A stretch of 64,000 nt of DNA from Onchidella celtica (taxonomy: Eukaryota; Mollusca; Gastropoda; Systellommatophora; Onchidiidae). The stretch is from contig OZ007569.1 of NCBI GenBank assembly GCA_963931925.1, positions 70,889,035-70,953,034 of the forward strand. The letters run 5' to 3'. Below, piece after piece: positions 56,004-64,000 of the stretch (position 1 is the first letter of the stretch; each line of letters begins with the position of its first letter). The translations under genes and the position numbers were made by a program. The notes under the pieces were generated by a model. It searched no databases and was not told the origin of the DNA. It saw nothing but the letters and a program-made list of their open reading frames with translations.

Positions 56004-56831
56004 CTGTGGGGAAGACATTTTGATTTTCCAAAGTATATTCTAAATTCCCGTTCCACAGCGTAACAGAATTCGTTTTGTTTAATTCAATCAGGCAAAAGAG
56101 CTGAAAGCTTTGGCTTGATACATTTTTGAAATTCTCTGTTTCTCTTGTAATAACCCTTTATAGTAAAAAGATGAACTTGTTGCAGCTTATTGCAAAACAT
56201 ATTATCAACGACACTTCTTGCTCCTCAGTTAACAGAAAAAGTATATATTTTATTTTTTAAATTTTATACACTTTTACTTCTAATCATCTTTAGGGCGCTG
56301 TCTAAATAAATTTATTCAAACATTAGAAATCGTGTTGGCCTCAATATATTGTTATTATTTTCTGTCAGTTAAGCAGAGGTTAGATTTCAGGATCTCTGGG
56401 TCGTTTTCAAAGGGATAAGGAGAAAGGGGAGGGGATAGTGAATTAAAAACGATAAGCCCAGAAAGTTGTCCTGCCATTTTCATTTTAAGCCCTGCACTGC
56501 CTGAAGAGACTAACAGGTGTCAGTCTTTCTCGACTGATTTTAATCTAAAAACATTACTGAATGTACCACGCTCTTTGAATCAATGGAAAAAAAAACGGAA
56601 GGTATCGTCTAACATCATTTAGGAAATTCATATTATTTTCTCTTGCTCTTTGTCATCAGTTCTGTTTCTTTATTTTTTTCTCTTTCCCCAAGCTAGGTAC
56701 CGATATTCATTTCAAAAGAGGATGATGACGATACTTAATTGTCGCTGTTCTGCCTTCTGCTCACCTTCATATTCTGCAGTCACAAATTCTCCAAACCTTC
56801 TCATTCATGTTCTTCTAGCTCCAGTAAAGTC

Positions 56832-56882
<51 letters not shown>
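56832..56882. repeat. (AAT)n microsatellite
   Basis: Continuous ATA/AAT trinucleotide repeat of about 50 bp. Confidence 0.9.
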
Positions 56883-57085
56883 TATACCCGAGACACAGAA
56901 TGCCGACAACCATAGTTAAAGAATAAAACATATTTTTGAGCAGTGCACCCAAACCACTAGCCTACCGTTTTACGGAAAAGACCATGTACATGAATTGGGG
57001 TCAAATTCATTTTTAACATTACTTGTTAAACTGAAGTTATCTTTTATCTTTCTGTCTGAGTTATACCTTTGTTATTGTGTGACTA

Positions 57086-57340
57086 ATGGTTTGGTTTGGT
57101 AACCGTAAGATGGAAAATGATAACTATGGATGGATGACCATAGATGGCAACCATGGACAGGAAAAAGAACACGAGCATGACCAGGAAGAAGATGCCAGGA
57201 TGATATTAAAAAGAGAGGGCGGAACAACATGGATGAGGAAAACATCAGACAGAAAGGAATGGAAATCATTGTCGGAGGGCTACATGCAGTGGATGGACAA
57301 CGCCTAGGTGAAAGGTGAAAGGTGAAAATAATGATCAAAG
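57086..57340 (+). mobile_element. 3' end of a non-LTR retrotransposon
   Basis: The frame 57086-57307 contains an N-terminal WMTIDGN-like segment and ends SDRKEWKSLSEGYMQWMDNA, resembling the extreme C-terminus of endonuclease/reverse-transcriptase ORF2 proteins. It is followed by a GGTGAAA tandem tail (57306-57327), typical of LINE 3' ends. Only the last about 70 codons remain. Assignment is by pattern. Confidence 0.45.
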
Positions 57341-59201
57341 AAAAAAACCGGATACTATAAGAAATGTGTGTGTGCGTGTGCGTGCGTGCGTGTGGGTTGG
57401 GGGAGGGGGTGATTTTATTTCTGGCGTATTGCGGTATTTTTTCATACCGTGACAGACCAGACCAGAGGTTTAGGGGGGGGGGGAAGTGAAGGATATAGCA
57501 AGGGTGTGCGATCTTGAGGGGGTTTATTCCCCCTGGCGGGCGAAAAGAGGCCGGGGGGGGGGGGAGGGAGAGACTTTGGTAAAGAATATTGATATTGTAA
57601 TCGAAATTAAGGGGGGGGGGGAGGGTACAAAATTGAACATCAATACAAGTGTATTTTCACGAAGATTAAACTACGCATAAATACTGGCTAAACAATATGT
57701 GTTTGGTACTAATTACAAAAATACTTTATGAGCAGTTTCAAATTGGGGAATGGGGTGGGGGTTGGAGGGAGGGCTACGTTTCCCATCTGGCCTGTGCTTA
57801 TTACCAGCCTTGCAGGGACCTGGGTGCTTCCCACATCCCATACACTGAACCCGGGAAATGGAAAGCCTTCCTGCATCCGAGGAAAGATAGACCAAAATTA
57901 GCTAAATTTACCACTGGGGTCATGCTTAAAGTAGGCCTACGTGCAGTGTGGCCCTATAAGCTACTTAAACTTTGAGGCTTATTGTTAACCCCTTTCGTCC
58001 AGATGGCTGGAAAGTTATGATTTTCGTATCCATTGTTACTTTTAGATAATGACGTCCGTAGTAATGTTTATACTACGCTCTTTGCTTTGAGCGAAAAGAC
58101 TATTATCTACACGGTCATTGTACCAAATAATTCTGTTTTCAGAATAGGACTATGATATTGACGATGGCAAATGAAATGGCATTTGACATTTTGTTGTATA
58201 AACTGATACACTAAATGGTAATAGGCTTAATACGCCTCTTTTAGAATTTGAATCGGTGCCAATTTTTGAATGTTTGTGATACAAAACTAAAAATAATAAT
58301 TTTGAGCTAATCTGAGACAGTTTTTGAGTGTTTCTGTTTTTGTTTCGTAAATGATGAAATAAATTTCATATCGCTCGCCTGGCACATGACAACTTCCGGA
58401 GCCCCGGAACATCGAAATCGAAAGTAGACAGTAGCACATCAAGGTGAATTACAAGTAGGGCCTAATATATGTTGGATTTCTGAAGGAGAATGTGGTGAAT
58501 AATCTTCATGACAGGGCCAACGACACGTTCATGTATATTGTAAAGAGTATGAAAGGAAAGAGTACCACACGAGTTACACAACTTTAGTCGGGCCCGAGGG
58601 TTAATCGCAGAGCCGTGCATTTAGTAATCATTTACTTTAGATCTAGATCTATCTAGATCTAGTATTTTAACTGGATCTAGACTCTAGATCTAGAGTCTAG
58701 ATTAGATCTAGATAATCTAGATCTATAAAACAATCGTCTTTCCTAAACATCCACCAAGAGGAATAACTCCTCCCGGTCGGGGGGGGGGGGGGGCGGGAGC
58801 TGTGACCCCCCCTCGAAGACACTCCTAAAGTCGAGTCCTTGTAGTATCATACTGTGTGACTCAACAAATGGAACAAAAAGAGTAGATCTAGAGGCTTATC
58901 AGAGCATGTCCCCCCCCCCCCCCCCCCAAATGATGCTTTCGTGAAGCCTAGATCTCAAGAGATCTATGGCCTACTCAGTAATGTTTTTAATTTTTCCCTC
59001 CACAGACATCATCCATCCATGATGCCCAACAGAAAAGTAGGCAATTGCTTCATAACTTTGTTAAATACAGTGATTCTTGATCTTGTCTCAAATTTTTAAT
59101 GAAAATTACATTTTCTGAGAAATGATCCACGTGATAAAGAAATGTTCTGTTTCCCTTAGCCATTCTTCTGTGAATTTGTGAATTTTACTCTTCAACATTA
59201 A
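57341..59201. other. Low-complexity intergenic region
   Basis: Has a TG-rich patch near 57365-57395, several poly-G runs (57473-57484, 57553-57565, 57611-57621, 58778-58793), a poly-C run (58911-58927) and AGATCT-rich palindromes (58639-58725). No domain-bearing ORF. Confidence 0.5.
58675..58702. repeat. 28-bp perfect palindrome in an AGATCT-rich cluster
   Basis: Built from CTAGA/TCTAG blocks and self-complementary over 28 bases. More AGATCTAG copies flank it on both sides. Confidence 0.75.
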
Positions 59202-59976
59202 CCCTCACCCTGCGCGGGGCGGCAATAGTCGGTATTGACTTGCAAGCGCTCACGCCGCACAGGCGGCAAAAGTCGCCCAGGTCAAGCTGACCGCGCCACG
59301 CGCAAGCTGTATTTTCACGCGTTGGGTCACTGACCTTTTTGAGATGTAACCACTGTGTTATTGTTCACTGTATCTCTTCTAAATCAAACGCATTGTGACA
59401 TGGACATGTTAACCAGTGAACCACTGGTCGGAGTCACAAAGACTAAGCTTTCAAAGGCTCTCCCCACACTTTCAAAAGATGTAACATCGACATGCGAACT
59501 GTTGCTCAACAAATTTGCAATATTATCTCATTTTCTCACAAGCTGACCACCATCTGGAGTTGTCTGTATCTAAGAACCAATCAGAACCAATCTCTGAAAT
59601 AATCTTTGCCCCAAATGCCCACATTGGTTTATTAGTATGTGTCAATCAGGATGAAACCATTTGTGTAGGGCTTGGGAGGGCGTGGCTTGTTATCACGCTT
59701 CGTTCTCACAAAAACTACAGCTGTCAGCTTGGAATCATAAGTCAGATCATTGGTTAGAGACTGACAGACTAAGGTTTTGCTGGTTAATTCATTATCAAGC
59801 GTGATAAGGCATCTATAGCAGCGAATGTTTTCATACCGATCAATAAAAACCGAACCACGTGGACAGCTTATGTGGTCATCGTCTAGTGGCACGGGTCAAT
59901 GACCCCAGATAAGATTCTCTGTGAGTAAGGTCACTAACCGGGCAGCGGGCTTTACGGGTAGCGCGCGGGGTATGGG
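59202..59976. mobile_element. piggyBac-like MITE, TTAA-flanked (copy 1)
   Basis: TTAA at 59198-59201 and 59977-59980 flank a 775-bp element with CCCTCACCC at the left and GGGGTATGGG at the right. The left terminus pairs partly with the right (GCGCGGGG shared). TTAA target sites with CCC...GGG ends are typical of piggyBac-type elements. No transposase ORF. Confidence 0.55.
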
Positions 59977-60094
59977 TTAACCATAAATAAAATACATTCC
60001 AGAGGACAAAATGTTCACAGTGAGAAATCAAATGCCGTTTTCCCAAAATCTGACTGTTTATTGATGCATTGCTTTTTGTTCTTATTATTCATAG

Positions 60095-60448
60095 AGAGAC
60101 CAGCATGAGGATTGTGAAGCAGAAGTGCTATGAAGGGCCTGCGTTTCTTGTTTACCTGGACAACCATTCTCATTCTGTCTGAGCCTAAGCATAATACAAC
60201 TGAGCTTTGTTACCATGATGTTCTTCACCAACATGTTTTGAGAGAGGGGGATAGCCCAGAAAGCCTGTCCCAGCTCAATGGCCAAACGCAGAGAAGACAG
60301 AAGAGAATGGCAGGAGCAAGAGATATTTACAATCCCATAAGAATTACAACAGTTTACAGTTTAAACCAGCATCTGTTGGTGGAGGAGCAGATAGCTCTGA
60401 GACTTGTGCTGGAGAGAGCTGTGAGAAAGATTACTAGTCTTTTATCTG
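60095..60448 (+). CDS. Leishmanolysin-like (M8) metallopeptidase, exon with start codon
   Basis: The exon follows an acceptor-like TTATTATTCATAG (AG at 60093-60094) and ends at the donor TCTG/GTAAGA (60449). The coding start is ATG 60130, giving 106 codons plus one base. Residues 1-17 are a hydrophobic signal peptide. CYHD (27-30), basic RRQKR (55-59, a possible processing site), NPIRI (68-72) and a helix ending RKITSLL (99-105) match the order seen at the N-terminus of leishmanolysin-like peptidases, especially the CIROP/LMLN2 group. The encoded protein would be secreted or membrane-bound. An out-of-frame upstream ATG lies at 60103. The catalytic HExxH exon is not in the window. Confidence 0.6.
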
Positions 60449-60566
60449 GTAAGAAAGAAACTGATATGAGCACAAAGAATCACATTTCTTATAAGATGTT
60501 AGTTACATTTCCAGTAGATTTTGAACAAGCCATGAACAGTGACATCAAAGATACTAGATATATTAA

Positions 60567-61187
60567 ACCATATGCAGTGTCGGGCAATATGCAGTTTCCA
60601 ATTCCCAAATGTTTGCGGCGACGGGTACACAAACACTGCTGGGTCAAGGTGACCGTGCTGTGCGGAAGGCGTGTTTCATGTTCCAGGTCACTGATCTAAG
60701 GCTAAGCTTTCAAAGGCTCTCCTCATACTATCACGTAATAAATTTGCAATATTAATTATTATCTCATTTTCTTCCAATTTGACCATAATCTAGAGTTGTC
60801 TGTATCTAAGAACCACTCAGAAAGAAGCTCTGAAATTACCTTTGCCCCAAATGCCCATGTTGGTTCATTAGTATGTGCCAATGTCATTGAAACCATCTGT
60901 TTAGGGCTTGGGGGGCGTAACTAGTTATAATGCTTTGTTCTTGGGAAAATTACAGCTGTCATTTTGGCATCATAAGTCAGATCATTGGTTAGAGACAAAA
61001 GTTTCACTGGTTAATTCATTATCAAGCATGATAAGGCATAGCACCGAATGTTTTCATGCCAATCAAATACAAACCAAACCATGTGGACAGCATATCAGCA
61101 AGGATCAGCATGACCCAGATAAAATTCCCCATGAGTAAGATCACTGACCCGGTCATCAGGCTTTATGGGTAGCATGCGACTTGAGGG
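60567..61187. mobile_element. piggyBac-like MITE (copy 2), diverged
   Basis: Flanked by TTAA at 60563-60566 and 61188-61191. Collinear with copy 1 over most of its length (shared AAGCTTTCAAAGGCTCTCC and CATAAGTCAGATCATTGGTT) but shorter and more decayed. It lies in intron 1. Confidence 0.55.
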
Positions 61188-62209
61188 TTAAGATGGAACA
61201 GTCCCTTCTTTGTGCCTCTTAGAAGGGCATGCACACGGCATCTTGGGTCCCTCTCTCTGTCAGCATGCTGAGCCAGCACTGCATGTATATTATAGAAAAT
61301 AAGACACAACAGCAATTGGCTTCACTTCCAGAGGCAATTTCAATGTCAAGTTATTAAAAAAAGTTGCAATTTATCTAATTTCCATTGAGTGTCTCCGCGA
61401 AACAAGCTGCTTAAAATGGGTGAATAAAGAAAAGGGAAAGAGGAGAGATTTTTATCCTCCTCTGTCCCATTTTATTCTGAAAATATACCAGATTTATTTT
61501 CAGTATGATGGCAAGTTAATAATTATGGCTACCACATTTAAAAGGAAAAAATGGTCAGAGGTTTCCTACAGGGAATTAAGTTAGAATTACTATCAAAGTC
61601 CAGGATGATGGCTGAACGTGAACAAAACTCAGTATCGTCTCTATTCGGCTTTGTAAAATATGCCATTGTAATATTGTTAGTGCCTCTCATGCTTTCACCT
61701 CTGGGTGGCATGTGCAAAAGCCTGAGAATGTAAAATGCCTCAGCTGTCCTGTCGTATCATAGCTAGTATATTTGGTTACATTTCAAGTAGATTTTTAACA
61801 AGCATTGAACAGTGACGTGGAGAAAAATTTGCACCAGAAAAATAATAACTTTCAGACCCACTAACTGTGCCTTGATTTACTAGTCTATCCTGTCTTTATG
61901 GTGTTGGGAAGGATCTGACAAAGAAATTGTTCACTAATGAAAGAAAACCCTATCAGGCCTCGGCCAAAAGGCCGGTCTAATGAAGTGCAAGTCAATGGTG
62001 ACTGTAGGCACATTATACCAACTAGCCGACCAGAGCAAGATAAATCTTGCAAATTCTTTGTACCAAGCCGTATATCTGGATTTAGGTCACATTAACAATG
62101 GCACTCGGATTTGATACAAAGATTAATGGAATTGAATGTTGCACTGCAATTTCCTGCAGATTACACAGATGTGATCAAGTTGTTTTTTAACTAGCAATGT
62201 GCAAAGAGA

Positions 62210-62459
62210 GATGAAGAATGAAACTTGTTGTCATACATTTCAATTTTACTCAACGAAAATGGGTCTGTTTGTTTTGCGCTAAAAAAGAATAATAAATTAA
62301 TACATTATAATAGAGACTGAACATATCATAAATGAATATATCCGCGCAGTCTATCATCAAAAATTGAGGCGGTCCACAAAATTTCATAATTTTTAGTCAG
62401 GAAGTCACAAAGTTGTAGGTGCTTACATGTTTACCCTCTAGCTCCATTATAGTATGGTG
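62210..62459. repeat. Dispersed repeat, copy 1
   Basis: Similar in direct orientation to 63721-63953: shared GAAGAATGAAA, TATCATCAAAA and CCATTATAGTAT blocks in the same order. Class unknown. Confidence 0.45.
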
Positions 62460-62752
62460 TGCATAAAGTGGGACAGTACATTATGTGATCTGTGAAGTAT
62501 CATAGTATGTGATGCTGTTTTGTATAATTTGTGTTCTCCTTTCTATGGAAATCATAACTGACTGATGGGTTTAGTTTGTCTTTATAAGGCATGGGTATGT
62601 CTGCTCCTTGAGGTGTCCCTCATTGAAAATTGCCTATTGTCATTTAGTTGGTAAGTTTGTACATATATTTCAGAGTTCAGCTTTGCCACACAATTAATTT
62701 GTAATTTGACATGAAGTTACAGCTTGGTTTTCCACTTGTGCTTTGTCCACAG

Positions 62753-62831
62753 TGGTCAGCATGGAGGGTCCTTTGTTATTAGCTCGAGATGCTTGTCCAG
62801 TGATCTTCAGAAAAGGTGTCAACAGAGGAAA
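62753..62831 (+). CDS. M8 metallopeptidase exon 2
   Basis: Acceptor TTTGTCCACAG and donor AAA/GTGAGT bound a 79-base exon encoding VSMEGPLLLARDACP followed by a basic segment. The GPLLL-x-RD core is like the equivalent position in CIROP/LMLN2-type peptidases. It joins exon 1 (1 base + TG) and exon 3 (AA + A) in phase with no stop. Confidence 0.6.
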
Positions 62832-63329
62832 GTGAGTAACTTCCATACCTTGCATGATCTTTGAAGGATTTTGCACCATCCGACACTTAAGACTCCTAAT
62901 GGAATACATATATTTCCCATGACAGTCATGAGTGGATTTTGAAGGAAACGTGAAAAAATGCATTTAGGTAAATTAGTTTTCAAAATTCAACCATTTGTTT
63001 TTTTGTGTCTTTCTGAACTTCAAATATAAAGGCCATTGAAAAGCCCAGGCTTCATGTGGTTGTAATACTGGATGTTCTGGAGGAGGGAGCAAAAAATCTC
63101 TGCTTCTTAAATTCATTAATTGTCATTTTGGTGGTTGTATCAGTGCAATGTGATGAATTCTATGAATTGATTTATTTTTAAAAAATGCTGCAGTCGTTTC
63201 CTGTCTTTCCTGATGTTAATCTCCCTTAGGTTAAATGTATCGGTAAGTTGGTAATCCCGGATATTGAAAGTGTCACCAGGTTTTGATCTTCTAAACAGTC
63301 ATTGTGCAATGTCTTGTTTTTCTCTCCAG

Positions 63330-63384
63330 ATGTGCTAAGATCCAGAAAGGATATTCTGGGCAGTATTGCCTGGACAACTTTAGG
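63330..63384 (+). CDS. M8 metallopeptidase exon 3
   Basis: Acceptor TTTTTCTCTCCAG and donor AGG/GTGAGA bound a 55-base exon encoding CAKIQKGYSGQYCLDNFR. The C-x(n)-GY-x-G-x2-CL pattern is shared with leishmanolysin-like peptidases just before their conserved IPD region. The exon ends in phase 0. The next exon was not identified before the window ends. Confidence 0.6.
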
Positions 63385-63633
63385 GTGAGACAATTTGAGA
63401 GAATACTACGGGATAAAACATTTTTACAAATAGCAGAAAGAACGGTTATTGTATTGATGTTGAATGACAGAGGATTTTGATAAATATATTTTTTTTCTAG
63501 AAATTGCCACGGAGGCCACAAATCATTGTCAGGTCTGTGAGGATGGAGTTTGGATGATTGTGGTTATTCACCTTGCTTGTAGATAAGCTGTCTACATCAT
63601 GGTTAAAAAATGTATGACCAATCATTTGAATTA

Positions 63634-64000
63634 CTAGCTGATCCCAGCAGAGGGTCTTGAGGAGGGTAATATAACACTATATGACAGGTCAGTTCCGTCT
63701 ACTACCCGAAGCCATAAGAGAAGCGAAGAATGAAATTTCTAATCAACTCTTTTCGATGAAATGACTAAAAAAAAATTTCTTTAGCAGCTCAAAAAAATCA
63801 TGGTAAATAAATTATATTAAAGATTGGGATGTTGTCCAAAATGGATGCGTTCAAGTAATTTATCATCAAAAGTTGAAACAATACACAAAGTTTTGTCAGA
63901 TTTTGGGTCACTTAGCGTACATGTTCGCTCTCAAACTCCATTATAGTATAGTCAAAATTGGGCGCAAAGAACTTTGCTTATAGCCCTGCTGCGACCCCAC
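63634..64000 (-). mobile_element. Possible Helitron-like 3' end, and dispersed repeat copy 2
   Basis: A/CTAGCTGATCCCAGCAGAGGG at 63633 onward resembles, on the minus strand, a Helitron 3' end (GGGATCAGCTAG/T) with the same CAGCTAG end as the Helitrons above, though the hairpin is weak. 63721-63953 is the second copy of the dispersed repeat at 62210-62459. Confidence 0.3.

Larger units (their letters stand above)
55160..57085. other. Intergenic, one weak exon candidate
   Basis: AT-rich with (CAA)n at about 55600-55630 and an (AAT)n microsatellite at about 56832-56882. No confident gene. Confidence 0.45.
60449..62752 (+). other. Intron 1 of the M8 peptidase gene
   Basis: Starts GTAAGA and ends TTTGTCCACAG. 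It contains the second piggyBac-like repeat and three related copies of a roughly 40-base motif at about 60502-60543, 61775-61816 and 62170-62205. Part of a dispersed repeat also lies at 62210-62459. Confidence 0.55.

Noticed and set aside
63500..63535. Possible fourth exon of the M8 gene after TTTTTTTTCTAG
   Set aside because: The acceptor is good but the peptide does not fit the conserved IPD region expected next.

Overview
The window looks like the genome of an invertebrate animal, most likely a mollusc. It is AT-rich and gene-poor, with spliced genes, microsatellites and many kinds of eukaryotic transposable element. Its main genes are AIG1/GIMAP-type GTPases, a family known to be expanded in molluscs. 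The phylum is an inference; the eukaryotic nature is clear.

Region 1 (1-37.5 kb) is a GIMAP cluster of five genes, all on the + strand, each with its whole ORF in one exon. A diverged 441-aa paralogue (62-1387) is followed by three near-identical 350-aa copies (8000, 16469, 24940) lying in tandem units of about 8.46 kb (5248-13709, 13710-22179, 22180-30639). A partial fourth unit (30640 to about 32145) follows, then an older 353-aa copy (34804-35865) whose 5' third is almost identical to the array genes while the rest is diverged. Each ORF follows a (TCAC)n/(TCAT)n microsatellite ending in CAG, which looks like a 3' splice acceptor. Four of the five proteins end in a CaaX prenylation box. Each full unit carries a non-autonomous Helitron; another Helitron of the same family sits inverted downstream of the fifth gene.

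Region 2 (37.5-55.2 kb) is transposon-rich. A 1.25-kb segment is tandemly duplicated (41160-42407 and 49115-50653), and a very young minus-strand Ty3/Gypsy-type LTR element (42645-48904, AAATG target duplication, nearly identical LTRs) sits between the copies. Its domain order is gag-protease-integrase zinc finger-GPY/F-partial RT-RNase H, with the integrase core and the RT N-terminus missing. A 5'-truncated relative (53099-55159, + strand) has the same integrase-to-RT junction. A SINE-like insertion is present in one duplicate and absent from the other.

Region 3 (55.2-64 kb) holds a non-LTR retrotransposon fragment, poly-G/C tracts, a pair of TTAA-flanked piggyBac-like repeats, and the 5' end of a spliced leishmanolysin-like (M8) metallopeptidase gene. 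Three of its exons (60095-60448, 62753-62831, 63330-63384) join with matching phases. The gene runs off the right end.

The GIMAP genes probably act as membrane-associated immune or survival GTPases. Their recent amplification and possible gene conversion are the main biological story of the window.
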